The notes: generated by a model not told the origin, from the letters alone. 64,000 nt of DNA from Uruburuella testudinis (GCF_022870865.1 NZ_CP091508.1:2790001-2854000); one strand, 5' to 3'. Positions 51,241 through 62,529 are shown, numbered from the stretch's first letter. Made by a program: numbers and translations.

Positions 51241-52932
51241 TCAATCAAACGCCAATGCCCACAATTTTCGCGCACCCTCGGTAAAGGCCGTCTGAAAATT
51301 TTCTACGGCCTCAGCTTGCCCATCGGTGTAGCTCACCGTCAGCAGCCACGACTGCGGCAACATGGTGTAATTGATGCCTAAGCCGCCGGGGCTGGTGGGG
51401 GCAAAGGCAAAATTACGGATAATTTCACCGTCGCCCAATGTAGAAGTGGATAAAAAATCTTCGCACAACAATCCATAAGCCTTATCGTCAAACCATGCCG
51501 GCACGCTGCCCCGCTGCTGAGCCATCAGCTTCAAACCCAACAGATGCCGGTTGACACCGTGGCCGGTTTTGCAGGCTTTGACCCGGTTTTTATGTTCGAC
51601 CAAAGCCGCCTGCAACACAGCCTTATCTGCCGCACCTTCTGCCAACGCCTGCACCAGGCACAAGGATGCCATCGACAGCGGCCGGATACATTCGGTGCGG
51701 CCGCTTTGGAAATGGCTGACATCAACCGCTTCATAAGTGTTGCGCACCCTGCCCCAAGTGCGCAGTTGGGCATATTGCAGGGCAAACTGAATCAGCGCAT
51801 CTTGGCTGATGCCTTTTTGCGCTGGCTGCGGCCAACTGATTTCGCAACTGCTCACGCGCATGGCGGCGGCCTGATCGGCATACTGCGCCTGCCATTGCGG
51901 CCAAGCCTGCTGTTGTGCCGCGGTCAGCACCCATTCCTTTCGGCTCGGCGCCAATTCTGCCACCGCCACACCGGCAGGGTTTGCCAACTGCTGCAAAATC
52001 CGCGCCACCATGCCTTTAATCATGCCGCCGTCGGGCCAAGTGTGTTCGCAATGCACCGCCAGATGGCCGCCGGCCAAATTGTAGCGGTAGCCCAAAGGTT
52101 TATACACCCAACCGCCGCTGTTGAACGTGGCGGCATGCAATTCCTCATCTTCACTCAAACCGGGCATGTCTTGCAGGCTGATGTGAAACAAATCCTCCCG
52201 CATCTGTGCCAGCAGTTCGGCGTTTTGCGAAACCTGTGCCAACGCATGGCAAACTGGAGCTCCACGTTTGCTGCCGAGCAAGGCCGGCGTAGCAACGGGA
52301 TACGGATTTTCTGCCGTATCGGCGATAATCTGTAACAAGGCCGTCTGAAACGCTTCCGCCGCATAAGGCCTGCCTTGCCCATCCAATGCAGGCAGGCGGT
52401 AATAATAGCCATGCCAAAAAACGCCGATGCACCGCCCCTCAGCAGCCGCTGCGGCAAATTCATAGCGGTCGCAATCGGGCGCAGCCACCCGCACCGCCCC
52501 CTGCAACACCCGCCATTGCCGCAGACATACTGGCTGCCCTTGCGGTGTTTGCGCCGCTTCAATGCGCCCGTGCAGATAATCGGCATGCACCGCCGCTGCG
52601 GCCGCCACCCAACGCGCCAAGCCTTCCACCCCTTTCAGACGGCCTTGATGCTCGACGGCAAAACCCACGTTAGACACCAACGGCAACGGTTCGCGGCCGG
52701 CCAGATAGCTTTGCAGCCAGGCATCAATCAGCCAGCTCGAATTTTGCTTCTCTGCGGCAAAACGCAACAGGTCTTGTTGCAATTGTGCCCCTTCATGCGC
52801 CACAAACTGCGTCGTCAGCGCTTGCGTATGGGCAAATTCCGCATCATCCAACAGCGGGCGCACCCATTGCAGATAACGTTCGGCCGTTTCAGCCAACGGC
52901 GGCACAGGCAATAAAGGCGTGCTATTCATCAT
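51241..52932 (-). CDS. Choline/carnitine O-acyltransferase family protein
   Basis: A 563-residue protein of a family best known from eukaryotes, which moves acyl groups between CoA and carnitine or choline. Visible marks are LPLVSNVGF (about 83-91), the catalytic His297 in CEHTWPDGG, TYEAVDVSHFQSGRTECIRP (the STS-like and RTE region), HLLGLKLMA and LSTSTLGDG near the C-terminus. No signal or membrane segment, so cytosolic. Start at 52932 has AGGA four bases upstream. It stands alone, bracketed by direct copies of the 162-bp repeat, suggesting acquisition. The natural acceptor is unknown. Confidence 0.85.
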   Translation of the reverse strand: MMNSTPLLPVPPLAETAERYLQWVRPLLDDAEFAHTQALTTQFVAHEGAQLQQDLLRFAAEKQNSSWLIDAWLQSYLAGREPLPLVSNVGFAVEHQGRLKGVEGLARWVAAAAAVHADYLHGRIEAAQTPQGQPVCLRQWRVLQGAVRVAAPDCDRYEFAAAAAEGRCIGVFWHGYYYRLPALDGQGRPYAAEAFQTALLQIIADTAENPYPVATPALLGSKRGAPVCHALAQVSQNAELLAQMREDLFHISLQDMPGLSEDEELHAATFNSGGWVYKPLGYRYNLAGGHLAVHCEHTWPDGGMIKGMVARILQQLANPAGVAVAELAPSRKEWVLTAAQQQAWPQWQAQYADQAAAMRVSSCEISWPQPAQKGISQDALIQFALQYAQLRTWGRVRNTYEAVDVSHFQSGRTECIRPLSMASLCLVQALAEGAADKAVLQAALVEHKNRVKACKTGHGVNRHLLGLKLMAQQRGSVPAWFDDKAYGLLCEDFLSTSTLGDGEIIRNFAFAPTSPGGLGINYTMLPQSWLLTVSYTDGQAEAVENFQTAFTEGARKLWALAFD

Positions 52933-52964
52933 ATTTTCCTCTTAAAACCGCTTTCAGACGGCCT

Positions 52965-53126
52965 AGGGTGTCCTGATGTGTCGTTTATGGAGGGATTTTT
53001 GTTCCTGGAAATGCAGATGCCAGGCAAAAAACGCAGCAAGATTGGACATCTTGCGAGGCTTTTTAACGCAGCAGATGCGCTTTTAGCACAAAAAAGATGA
53101 TGATATATGACACATCAGGACACCCT
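52965..53126. repeat. 162-bp AGGGTGTCC element, copy 2
   Basis: Perfect 18-base inverted ends AGGGTGTCCTGATGTGTC. Same orientation as copy 1, so the two form direct repeats around the carnitine acyltransferase gene. It is followed at once by a second AGGGTGTCCTGA (53127-53138). The rest of the gap to the riboswitch (53139-53497) is AT-rich, then GC-rich, with uptake sequences near 53188 and 53242 and no gene I can support. Confidence 0.8.
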
Positions 53127-53497
53127 AGGGTGTCCTGACCTTCTCATATAAACTTTAACATAAATTAAAAAAATAGAACATTTTGTTTTCAGACGGCCCC
53201 GTCTTCCTGCCGATACAAACAATCACAGCCTGCTGTGCAAGAGGCCGTCTGAAAAATGTCATCTCATTTGAGAAAACAAACCGGTATTGGGGCATCTTTA
53301 CCATTTGTTTTCAGTGGCAAAAAACACCCGCAAATCAAATGGTCAGGCTCCCCGAAACCATCCCACGTCACCACCATGCGGCGCGGCGGGCCGCAGACGG
53401 TACGGCGGAGCAAGACAACGCAGTCTGATGACCCGGGTTGCTTTTACAAATGGATATTATTGATTGAAAAAGCCGCCGCTTCATGTTCTAATCAAAC

Positions 53498-53580
53498 CGA
53501 CGAAACAGGGGTGCTGCCACATGGCGGCTGAGAGTTACCCTTTACACCCGAACAAGATAATACTTGCGTGGGGAGTTTTC
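53498..53580 (+). promoter_or_regulatory. TPP riboswitch (THI element)
   Basis: The sequence has the conserved TPP aptamer parts in order: ACAGGGGTGC, GGCTGAGAGTTACCC, ACCCGAACAAGATAAT and TTGCGTGGGGAG. It lies 110 bases before thiC, so thiamine pyrophosphate should repress thiC translation or transcription. Confidence 0.92.
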
Positions 53581-53671
53581 AGCGTATTTCTTTTCAGACG
53601 GCCTCAAACCATCCGATGCCGTCTGAAAAACCCAAATGCTCCTGTTTTCTTTCATTCCACCGAATTTATAA

Positions 53672-55558
<1,887 letters not shown>

Positions 55559-55627
55559 AGCGTGCGCAATCTCTGTTCATACAATAACCTGCCGGCATTG
55601 GCACAGGCTTTTATTGGATGAATAGAT

Positions 55628-55675
55628 ATAATGCTACAGGCCGTCTGAAAGCTTTCAGACGGCCTGTAGCATTAT
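55628..55675. terminator. 48-bp perfect palindrome terminator (uptake sequences)
   Basis: Bases 55628-55651 are perfectly complementary to 55652-55675, with no loop. The centre is an inverted uptake pair; ATAAT/ATTAT ends give U-rich tails in both directions. It separates the convergent thiC and nitroreductase genes. Confidence 0.9.
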
Positions 55676-55682
55676 CGGTCGT

Positions 55683-56351
55683 TTATTCGTGTAAAAACAC
55701 ACTTTCCGACAACGGCGCGCGTGCCGAGCGCCATTGGTTGATCACCGCATCATAATCGGGGCGGCCGAACGAAATGCCGAACAACAGCTTCCATTCAGGC
55801 GCGATACCCAGCGTTTCACGCACCACATCGGCATAATAGCCGAGATAGGTCTGCGGCACACCGCCGAAGCCGTGAGCGGTAAGCGAGAGCAGAAAGGTTT
55901 GCCCATACATGCCGACATCGCCGGCCACGCGCACATTGTCGGCCACCGAGGGCATAAACAGAAACGCCGCATGCGGGGCGCCGAAAAAGCGCAGGTTCTC
56001 CAGCCATGATTCGCGCCGGCCGGCTTTATCGTTGCGGTCGAGGCCGATGGCGGCAAAATAAGTTTTGCCCAATTCTTTCATGCGCGCGGTATTTTCGGCC
56101 GGATATTCTCTGTCGCCATACGGGAAATCAGGCTTGGGGTTATCGGCGGCGGCCACCAGCGCGGCGGCCAGTTTATCTTTTGCCGCGCCCGACACAATAT
56201 GCATTTTCCACGGCTGGGTGTTGCTGTTGGAAGGGCTCAGCTGCGCCTCTTCCAACACCAGGTTTAATTCTGCACCGGTGAGCGGCTCAGGCAGAAATTT
56301 GCGGACAGATTGCCGTTGGCGCACAGTTTCTGAAAACGTTTTGTCAATCAT
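55683..56351 (-). CDS. Nitroreductase family protein
   Basis: A 222-residue FMN-dependent oxidoreductase fold. RQRQSVRKFLPEPL (FMN phosphate contact), SPSNSNTQPWKMHIV and the C-terminal GRPDYDAVINQWRSARAPL are typical. Start at 56351 is preferred because AGGA sits 7 bases upstream; 56354 is possible. Substrate unknown; likely cytosolic quinone or nitro compound reduction. Confidence 0.9.
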   Translation of the reverse strand: MIDKTFSETVRQRQSVRKFLPEPLTGAELNLVLEEAQLSPSNSNTQPWKMHIVSGAAKDKLAAALVAAADNPKPDFPYGDREYPAENTARMKELGKTYFAAIGLDRNDKAGRRESWLENLRFFGAPHAAFLFMPSVADNVRVAGDVGMYGQTFLLSLTAHGFGGVPQTYLGYYADVVRETLGIAPEWKLLFGISFGRPDYDAVINQWRSARAPLSESVFLHE

Positions 56352-56445
56352 CATCACTTCCTTTCCATTACCAAACATGTTTGAAGCCGCCCGATTGCGC
56401 AGCTGTGCATTCGATTATGGCACAAACTTGCGGGCATTCACACCT

Positions 56446-56520
56446 AGGGTGTCCTGACAATTCAGCCATCATACGAGACGGCAGGCTGACGCCATCAGAT
56501 AATTGTCAGTGAATGGGTAT
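56446..56520. repeat. Remnant repeat ends between nitroreductase and thioesterase
   Basis: AGGGTGTCCTGACAATTC (from 56446) resembles the end of the 162-bp element, especially copy 3, and AATTGTCAGTGAATGGGTAT (about 56501-56520) has the GTGAATGG end of the Correia variant. The middle is missing or divergent. No gene is present here. Confidence 0.45.
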
Positions 56521-56535
56521 TCAGTTAAACGACTG

Positions 56536-56988
56536 TCAGCCGCCAAACGGCTGATCCGCCGCAAAGGCTACATACTTTGCGCCGAACACCGCCACTTGTA
56601 CGCCTTCGCTCCACAAGCCGCATTCCAGCGCCAAACGGGCGCGTTTGCTCCGTTGCAGCGCCTGCCCGAACGTCGAGCGCGTTGTTTCGTCTATGCGGCA
56701 CACGGCCGTCAACGCGCCTTTGGCCGGCTTTAAGTAGCGGATATGGCTTTCCTGAATCACAATATTGGCATTGTCAAAACCGGTTTGCGCAAACACCGCC
56801 GCCCAACCGCACACCGTGCCGGCCAACACCATGCTGCCGCCAAACACGGTGTTGTGATGATTACGGTTGGCGGCAAACGGCAGCTGCAACACCAGCTTTT
56901 CAGGCCGGCTCTCGAGCACGGCAACGCCCAACGCTGCGGTTGCGGGAATGTGGTGGTGCAAAAAAGTTTGCAGTTCGGTTGCAGTCAT
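56536..56988 (-). CDS. YiiD-type thioesterase domain protein
   Basis: A 150-residue hotdog-fold protein (MTATELQTFLHHHIPATAAL) of the YiiD C-terminal/thioesterase type, with NHHNTVFGGSMVLAGTVCGW holding the likely active region. I choose 56988; an alternative at 57012 lies right behind TATAAT (57017-57022), which could be the -10 box and would make a very short leader. Substrate unknown. Confidence 0.82.
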   Translation of the reverse strand: MTATELQTFLHHHIPATAALGVAVLESRPEKLVLQLPFAANRNHHNTVFGGSMVLAGTVCGWAAVFAQTGFDNANIVIQESHIRYLKPAKGALTAVCRIDETTRSTFGQALQRSKRARLALECGLWSEGVQVAVFGAKYVAFAADQPFGG

Positions 56989-57329
56989 CGCCAAACGCCT
57001 GTCGGTTGTCATGCCGCCATTATATCGGCAACTGCGGGCGGCGGCACAGCCGGTTTGCTTTCTTTCAAACGGCGCTCCGGCAACGAATAGCGGCACAATC
57101 TGCGGGCAATACCGCCGATATGGTTTCAGGCCGTCTGAAAGCACGTTACAATAAGCCGTTACCGGCTGTCGGCAATATGCCGCAGCATACCCGCTATCTT
57201 GATGCGCAAACATAAAAATGTTGCCACGCTTTTACCCAAGGGCAGCCTGACCATTTTAAATGCACAGCATGCCCGACAACGCAGCCGGTTATTTTGATTA
57301 ATCAGGTTTCAGACGGCCTCAGGACAGCT

Positions 57330-58754
57330 ATGCCCGCTCCCATTACTTTGGTTTGGTTCCGCCGCGATTTGCGCCTGTTTGACCACACCGCCTTGCAAAC
57401 CGCCATACGGCGCGGCCTGCCGCTGGCCGGCGTGTTTGTGTTCGACACCGATATTCTTGACTCCCTGCCCGCCGACGACCGCCGCCTGAGTTTTATCCAC
57501 GACAGCTTGGCCGCGCTGAAAGCCGCAATGGCCGCAAAAAACCTGCCGCTGTGGGTGCTGCACGGGCGCGCCGTCACCGAAATCCCCCGCCTGGCCGCCC
57601 GGCTCAATGCCGCCGCCGTAGTGTGTGCCGAAGATTATGAGCCGCAAGCCGTCGAACGCGACAATCTTGTGTGGCGCCGGCTCGATGCCGACAACCGCAC
57701 GCTGGTGCGGGTGACCGATCAGGTAGTGCTGGCCAAAGCCGCGGTGATGACGCAGCAGGGCCGCCCCTACACCGTGTTTACCCCTTACAAAAAAGCCTGG
57801 TTGCAAACCTGGCGGCAGCAGTTTTCAAGCTGGCAGCCCGCCGATGATTGGGCGACACTGGCCGCACTGCAAACCCGCCTGCCCGAAGCCGCCCGCGCCC
57901 CTTTGCCCCTGCCCGCACTCGAAAAGCTCGGCTTCCACCGCCAACACGCCGTGCCGCCCGGCGGCGAAGCGGCCGCACAAGCGCAACTGGGCGATTTCCT
58001 GCCGCGCTTGGCCGAATACCACCTCGCCCGCGACTTTCCCGCCAAAAAAGGCACTTCTTACTTATCGCCCTATCTGCGTTTCGGCATGCTCTCGCCCCGC
58101 CATTTGGTGTATTTGGCGCAACAGGCCGACAATGAAGGCGCCGCCGCCTGGCTGAACGAGCTGATTTGGCGCGAATTCTACCAGCAGTTTCTTTACCACC
58201 ACCCCCACGCCGCCCACCAAAGCTGGCGCCGCGAATACCGCAATCTGGCTTGGGAGCACCATCCCGAGCGGCTGGCACGCTGGCAGCAAGGTCAAACCGG
58301 CTATCCGATTATCGATGCCGCCATGCGCCAGCTCAAACACAGCGGCCAGATGCACAACCGCCTGCGCATGATTACCGCCAGTTTTTTAAGCAAAGACCTG
58401 CTCCTCGACTGGCGGCTGGGCGAAGCCTGGTTTGCCGCACAACTGCTCGATTTCGACTTGGCCGCTAACAACGGCGGCTGGCAGTGGGCTGCCGGCACCG
58501 GCTGCGATGCGCAACCTTATTTCCGCATTTTCAACCCGGTGCTGCAATCCCAGAAGTTCGACCCCCAAGGCCAGTTTATCCGCCGCTATGTGCCCGAACT
58601 GGCGCATTTGAGCGCCGAGGTCATCCACGCGCCCTGGCGTGCCAAATCCAGCATCGACACCCACGGCTATCCGCCGCCCATCGTTGATCATGCCGTGCAG
58701 CGGGAAAAAGCGCTGGCCTTGTTCAAACAGGCAGAGAGGCCGTCTGAAAGCTGA
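57330..58754 (+). CDS. phrB: Deoxyribodipyrimidine photolyase
   Basis: Light-driven repair of cyclobutane pyrimidine dimers. Start at 57330 ([20 protein letters not shown]) with AGGAC upstream; 474 residues. The N-terminal antenna-binding Rossmann domain and the FAD domain with [26 protein letters not shown] and [22 protein letters not shown] are complete. An uptake sequence overlaps the stop. Confidence 0.95.
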   Translation: MPAPITLVWFRRDLRLFDHTALQTAIRRGLPLAGVFVFDTDILDSLPADDRRLSFIHDSLAALKAAMAAKNLPLWVLHGRAVTEIPRLAARLNAAAVVCAEDYEPQAVERDNLVWRRLDADNRTLVRVTDQVVLAKAAVMTQQGRPYTVFTPYKKAWLQTWRQQFSSWQPADDWATLAALQTRLPEAARAPLPLPALEKLGFHRQHAVPPGGEAAAQAQLGDFLPRLAEYHLARDFPAKKGTSYLSPYLRFGMLSPRHLVYLAQQADNEGAAAWLNELIWREFYQQFLYHHPHAAHQSWRREYRNLAWEHHPERLARWQQGQTGYPIIDAAMRQLKHSGQMHNRLRMITASFLSKDLLLDWRLGEAWFAAQLLDFDLAANNGGWQWAAGTGCDAQPYFRIFNPVLQSQKFDPQGQFIRRYVPELAHLSAEVIHAPWRAKSSIDTHGYPPPIVDHAVQREKALALFKQAERPSES

Positions 58755-58827
58755 CGACACAGCCTGTCGATATCGCAATGCCCCTTATAGCGCCTATCCG
58801 AAAACCATTCACCAGCGATGATTCCAT

Positions 58828-59115
58828 ATGCCGACACCGCCTTACCTGCTGACCCCGCAACCCTACCGCAACCTCGCTGCCTTTATCGCCGTTATCGGAT
58901 CGCTGCTGCTGTGGCGCCATTATGCCGGCCAAGGCATAGCCGCTTTTGCCGCCGTCATGCTGCTGTTTGCCGGCGCACTTTGCGCCATGGCCGCAGTGGT
59001 GCTTGCCCTGCACCTGCGCGACAACGGCACCGCCATTCAAAGCCTGCTGCTGATGCTGTGGCAGATTGGTTTTCCGTTAATCTTGATGTCGCGCCTGTAT
59101 CATCAGGCCGTCTGA
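58828..59115 (+). CDS. Small membrane protein, unknown
   Basis: A 95-residue protein (MPTPPYLLTPQPYRNLAAFI) with three likely membrane helices (about 17-30, 35-62 and 70-90). No recognised family. The stop lies within an uptake sequence. It has neisserial codon use and follows phrB by 73 bases. Confidence 0.6.
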   Translation: MPTPPYLLTPQPYRNLAAFIAVIGSLLLWRHYAGQGIAAFAAVMLLFAGALCAMAAVVLALHLRDNGTAIQSLLLMLWQIGFPLILMSRLYHQAV

Positions 59116-59119
59116 CACT

Positions 59120-59255
59120 CATTCACAAAAGCAAGCGAACAAGGCGGCGAATCGAAGGCAGTATCGAGTGTTGACTTGGCGCTTTAACGCGCCTTAGCAA
59201 AACCGCTTTTCTTCGCGTTCAGGCCAGCCGCACCGTTAGCTTATTTTTGTGAATG
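59120..59255. repeat. Correia-variant MITE with CATTCACAAA ends
   Basis: A 136-bp element beginning CATTCACAAAAGCAAGCGAA and ending TTTTTGTGAATG, with GGCGGCGAATCGAAGGCAGTA and GGCGCTTTAACGCGCCTTAG inside. It sits between the membrane protein gene and rpmE. Confidence 0.65.
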
Positions 59256-59345
59256 GATGTATCAGTGAAAAACAAGCCGTGCGGCGGGAGAAAGGCGGCG
59301 CCAAGCATACAACGGAGCAAACCGGCTTGCGTTTCAAACAAATAT

Positions 59346-59373
59346 AAAAAAGGCTGCCGAAGCAGCCTTTTTT
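59346..59373. terminator. rpmE terminator
   Basis: AAAAAAGGCTGC (59346-59357) and GCAGCCTTTTTT (59362-59373) with loop CGAA, 18 bases beyond the rpmE stop. Confidence 0.92.
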
Positions 59374-59391
59374 AACAACACCATGCCCAAA

Positions 59392-59607
59392 TTAACGTTT
59401 GAACATATTGCCGAATTTTTGGTTGAACTTGTCCACACGACCGGTGCTGTCAACAATTTTTTGCTGACCGGTGTAAAACGGATGGCACTCAGAGCAAACC
59501 TCAATAGAGAAAGCTTCTTTTTCCATCGCAGATTGGGTGGTGAATTTGTTACCGCAAGAGCAAGTTACGGTGATTTCGTGGTAGTTGGGGTGAATACCTT
59601 GTTTCAT
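59392..59607 (-). CDS. rpmE: 50S ribosomal protein L31 (zinc type)
   Basis: A 71-residue L31 from [20 protein letters not shown], with AAGGAAG upstream. Cysteines in TCSCG and [10 protein letters not shown] form the zinc site of the C-plus form, which in other bacteria is replaced when zinc is low. Stand-alone gene. Confidence 0.96.
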   Translation of the reverse strand: MKQGIHPNYHEITVTCSCGNKFTTQSAMEKEAFSIEVCSECHPFYTGQQKIVDSTGRVDKFNQKFGNMFKR

Positions 59608-59764
59608 GATGCTTCCTTTCAATTAAGCGGGCATAGGGGTTTTGCCTATGCTTCAAACAAACCTGTTGACAACAGGCAAGTTGGGTATTATCGCAAAATC
59701 CCGTTGTTTTAGCAAGCGTTATCCAGCATAGCCGGCCGACAGAGGCCGTCTGAATATTTCATAC

Positions 59765-59920
59765 CCATGCATAAAAGTAAGCTGACCAGGCCGCGGCTGA
59801 AGCAAGTAAATATGTACGGAGCCGGTTGCATGGGCGCTTCAGTGCCTTAGGATGTCCTAACGAAACCTACCCTCTTCGAGCTCAAACAGGTCAACGCCGT
59901 CAGATTATTTTTGCACAAGG
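59765..59920. repeat. Diverged Correia-variant element
   Basis: CATGCATAAAAGTAAGCTGACCAGGCCGCGG ... GCGCTTCAGTGCCTTAG ... CTCTTCGAGCTCAAACAGGTCAACGCCG ... ATTATTTTTGCACAA matches the 50887 copy in order. An inserted GATGTCCTAACG near 59849 interrupts it. An uptake sequence lies near 59746. No gene in 59623-59960. Confidence 0.55.
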
Positions 59921-59960
59921 TATCAGACGACCTTATCCGCCCTGCCAACCATGCTTGTTT

Positions 59961-60491
59961 TCAGCGGATAACCCCGCAAATCATGCGCGCTCCGCCGCCG
60001 CCGAGCGCTGCCGGTTTATCGCTGTAGTTATCGCCGCCTTCATGAATCATCAATGCGTGGCCGTGCAGGTGGTGGATGTTTTTAATCCGCGGCGCCGTCA
60101 CCGCTTCGCTGCTGCCGTCGGCCGCCACCGTCAGCACCGGCAAATCGCCCAAATGGCCGCCTTCATCGAAAGGGCCTTTGTGGGCGCCGGTTTTCAGCGG
60201 ATCCCAATGACCGCCGGCCGCCTGACCCGCCGCCAGCACGCCCTTGTTGTTTAAGGCCGGCTCGCAGCTGGGGAATTCGTGCACATGAAAGCCATAGCTT
60301 CCCGGCGCAACGCCGTTGAGCTTGGCCGCAAATACCGCGCCGTCCGGGCTCTGGCTGATGCGCACTTCACCGGCGGGCCGGTTGCCTTTGAGCACATCAA
60401 GGTGCGACATCGGCACGATAATATCGTCAACAGGTGCGGCATATGCGCCTGCCGCGGCGCAGCACAATAAAGATATCAGCAATGTTTTCAT
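59961..60491 (-). CDS. sodC: Periplasmic Cu,Zn superoxide dismutase
   Basis: Detoxifies superoxide in the periplasm. Start at 60491 after AGGAGGAAA; 176 residues with signal peptide MKTLLISLLCCAAAGAYA. Copper-binding HVH in GFHVHEF, zinc-loop histidines in GGHWDP and GAHKGPFDEGGHLGDL, HGHALMIHEGGDN, and the disulfide Cys pair (SCEP, ICGV) are visible. Meningococcal SodC is a defence against host oxidants. Confidence 0.95.
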   Translation of the reverse strand: MKTLLISLLCCAAAGAYAAPVDDIIVPMSHLDVLKGNRPAGEVRISQSPDGAVFAAKLNGVAPGSYGFHVHEFPSCEPALNNKGVLAAGQAAGGHWDPLKTGAHKGPFDEGGHLGDLPVLTVAADGSSEAVTAPRIKNIHHLHGHALMIHEGGDNYSDKPAALGGGGARMICGVIR

Positions 60492-60573
60492 CGGGTTTCC
60501 TCCTGTTTTACCGTTGCAACACAACAAAAATAATCCCCATCTCACTGAAAAGCCAAACCGACGGCGCGGGAGC

Positions 60574-60663
60574 TATAGTGGCATAAGGAAAGAAGTGAGA
60601 CCAGGCAAGCAAGCCGCAGGCACTACAGCAACGCCGTAGCACTTTTTGATTCATGTCGCTATA
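60574..60663. repeat. Short Correia-like element (90 bp)
   Basis: TATAGTGGCATAAGG at the left and TTCATGTCGCTATA at the right form inverted ends; the inside AGACCAGGCAAGCAAGCCGC and CAACGCCGTAGC recall Correia interiors, shortened. Together with 60664-60830, which holds nothing else I can name, it fills the sodC-cysS gap. Confidence 0.6.
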
Positions 60664-60833
60664 TAGCAAATATTAACGGATACCGGCATATTATACCCAT
60701 TCAAACCAGCGGGCAAAGCAGCGCGCCACAGGCTGTCTGAATCTTTGATTTCGGCCTATCGGCCCATTCGCTATCGGGAATGGCTTCACAACAAAACACG
60801 AACCAGCCGACAATACCCATTCACCAAATACTT

Positions 60834-60867
60834 CAGGCCGTCTGAAAACCCATTTTCAGACGGCCTG
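60834..60867 (+). terminator. Inverted uptake-sequence hairpin, T-tailed on plus strand
   Basis: Fifteen bases (60834-60848) pair with 60853-60867, loop CCCA, followed by TTTTTC on the plus strand. It lies 41 bases beyond the cysS stop; on the minus strand the U tract is absent. Confidence 0.65.
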
Positions 60868-60907
60868 TTTTTCTATGAGCAAGTGCGCCAACAGCCTCAA
60901 CCCGCCA

Positions 60908-62314
60908 TCAGCTGCGCCGCCAGGTGGTGCCGCCGGCTCCGTCTTCGAGAATGATGTTTTCAGCATTGAGCAGATCGCGGATGCGGTCGGACTCTGCCCA
61001 ATTTTTATCCGCACGCGCCTGTTTGCGCTGCGCAATCAATGTTTCGATTTCTTCGCCGCTGAGGCCGTCTGAAACACCGCTTTGCAAAAATTCAGTCGGC
61101 TCGCGTTGCAGCAAGCCGATGATGCCGGCCAGCGCTTTCAGGCAGCCGGCCAGTTGCACATCGTTGGTTTTATTGATTTCGCCGGCCAGTTCAAACAACA
61201 CGGCGACGGCTTCTACCGTGCCGAAGTCATCGTTCATGGCGGCGAAGAAACGGCGGGTGTAGTCGTTGCTGGTTTCACGCACATCGAATTCAGACGGCGC
61301 GGTATTTTTCAGCGCGGTATACAGCCGGGTGAGCGCACCTTTGGCGTCATTCAGATGCGCATCGGAATAATTCAGCGGGCTGCGGTAATGGGCACGCAGA
61401 ATAAAGAAACGCACCACTTCGGGGTCGTATTTTTGCAGCACTTCGCGGATGGTGAAAAAGTTGCCCAGCGATTTGGACATTTTTTCGTTGTCGACACGGA
61501 TAAAGCCGTTGTGCAGCCAATATTTAACGTGGCTTTCGATGGTTTTGCCGTGTTCGTGGTGGGTGCAGCCGCCGTGGGCGCCGCAGCTTTGGGCGATTTC
61601 GTTTTCATGGTGGGGAAACTGCAAATCCGCGCCGCCGCCGTGGATATCGAAAGTGTTGCCGAACAATTCTTCACCCATGGCCGAGCATTCGATGTGCCAG
61701 CCGGGGCGGCCGTTGCCCCACGGGCTTTCCCACGCCGGTTCGCCTGTTTTGGCGGCTTTCCACAACACAAAATCGAGCGGATCGCGCTTGAACGAATCCA
61801 CTTCCACCCGCTCGCCGGCACGCAAATCATCGAGCGATTTGCCCGACAATTGGCCGTAAGCGGCAAATTCGCGCACGGCATAATACACGTCGCCGTTGGT
61901 GGCCGGATAGGCTTTGCCGTTGGCAATCAGGCGCTCGATCATGGCAATCATCTGCGCGATGTGCTCGGTGGCCTTCGGCTCCACATCGGGGCGGATAACC
62001 CCCAGCGCATCGGCATCTTCATTCATGGCCTGAATAAAACGCGCGGTCAGCTCGGCAATGGTTTCGCCGTTTTCCGCCGCGCGGGCGATGATTTTGTCGT
62101 CGATATCGGTGATGTTGCGCACATAAGTGAGCGGATAGCCGCTCTGGCGCAACCAGCGCGCAATCATGTCGAACACCACCATCACGCGGGCATGACCGAG
62201 GTGGCAGTAGTCATAAACCGTCATGCCGCACACATACATACGCACGTTTTCGGGATTGAGCGGAATAAAGGTTTCTTTTTGGCGGGTGAGGGTGTTGTAT
62301 ACGTTAAGTGTCAT
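60908..62314 (-). CDS. cysS: Cysteinyl-tRNA synthetase
   Basis: Charges tRNA-Cys. Start at 62314 ([20 protein letters not shown]), 468 residues. HLGHARV is the HIGH motif and KMSKSLGNF the KMSKS motif; Cys in YVCGMTVYD, Cys in ECSAMG and the HHENE histidines bind the zinc. Frame to 62374 only adds sequence from the neighbouring repeat. Confidence 0.96.
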   Translation of the reverse strand: MTLNVYNTLTRQKETFIPLNPENVRMYVCGMTVYDYCHLGHARVMVVFDMIARWLRQSGYPLTYVRNITDIDDKIIARAAENGETIAELTARFIQAMNEDADALGVIRPDVEPKATEHIAQMIAMIERLIANGKAYPATNGDVYYAVREFAAYGQLSGKSLDDLRAGERVEVDSFKRDPLDFVLWKAAKTGEPAWESPWGNGRPGWHIECSAMGEELFGNTFDIHGGGADLQFPHHENEIAQSCGAHGGCTHHEHGKTIESHVKYWLHNGFIRVDNEKMSKSLGNFFTIREVLQKYDPEVVRFFILRAHYRSPLNYSDAHLNDAKGALTRLYTALKNTAPSEFDVRETSNDYTRRFFAAMNDDFGTVEAVAVLFELAGEINKTNDVQLAGCLKALAGIIGLLQREPTEFLQSGVSDGLSGEEIETLIAQRKQARADKNWAESDRIRDLLNAENIILEDGAGGTTWRRS

Positions 62315-62359
62315 GGTGTTTTCATTAAAAATCATCAAAGAAAAGGCCGTCTGAACATT

Positions 62360-62521
62360 AGGGTGTCCGGACAATTCGATTTACGGGTGTATTTTGCCCC
62401 TGAAAACGCATCTGCTGCGTTAAAAAGCCTCGCAAGATGGCCAATCTTGCTGCGTTTTTTGCCTGGCATCTGCATTTTCAGGAACAAAAATCCCCTCATA
62501 AACAAATTGTCCGGATACCCT
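62360..62521. repeat. 162-bp AGGGTGTCC element, copy 3 (inverted)
   Basis: Ends AGGGTGTCCGGACAATT and AATTGTCCGGATACCCT. The interior is the reverse complement of copies 1 and 2, including the GCAAGAT hairpin; length is the same. A solo ACACCCT end follows at 62525-62531. Confidence 0.8.
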
Positions 62522-62529
62522 AGGACACC

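Noticed and set aside
51054..53126. Insertion sequence with its own transposase
   Set aside because: Neither the 162-bp elements nor the DNA between them encode a transposase; the only gene is the carnitine acyltransferase.
53139..53497. Small plus-strand proteins upstream of thiC (81-172 codons)
   Set aside because: They span the riboswitch and uptake sequences, have no ribosome sites and no recognisable domain.
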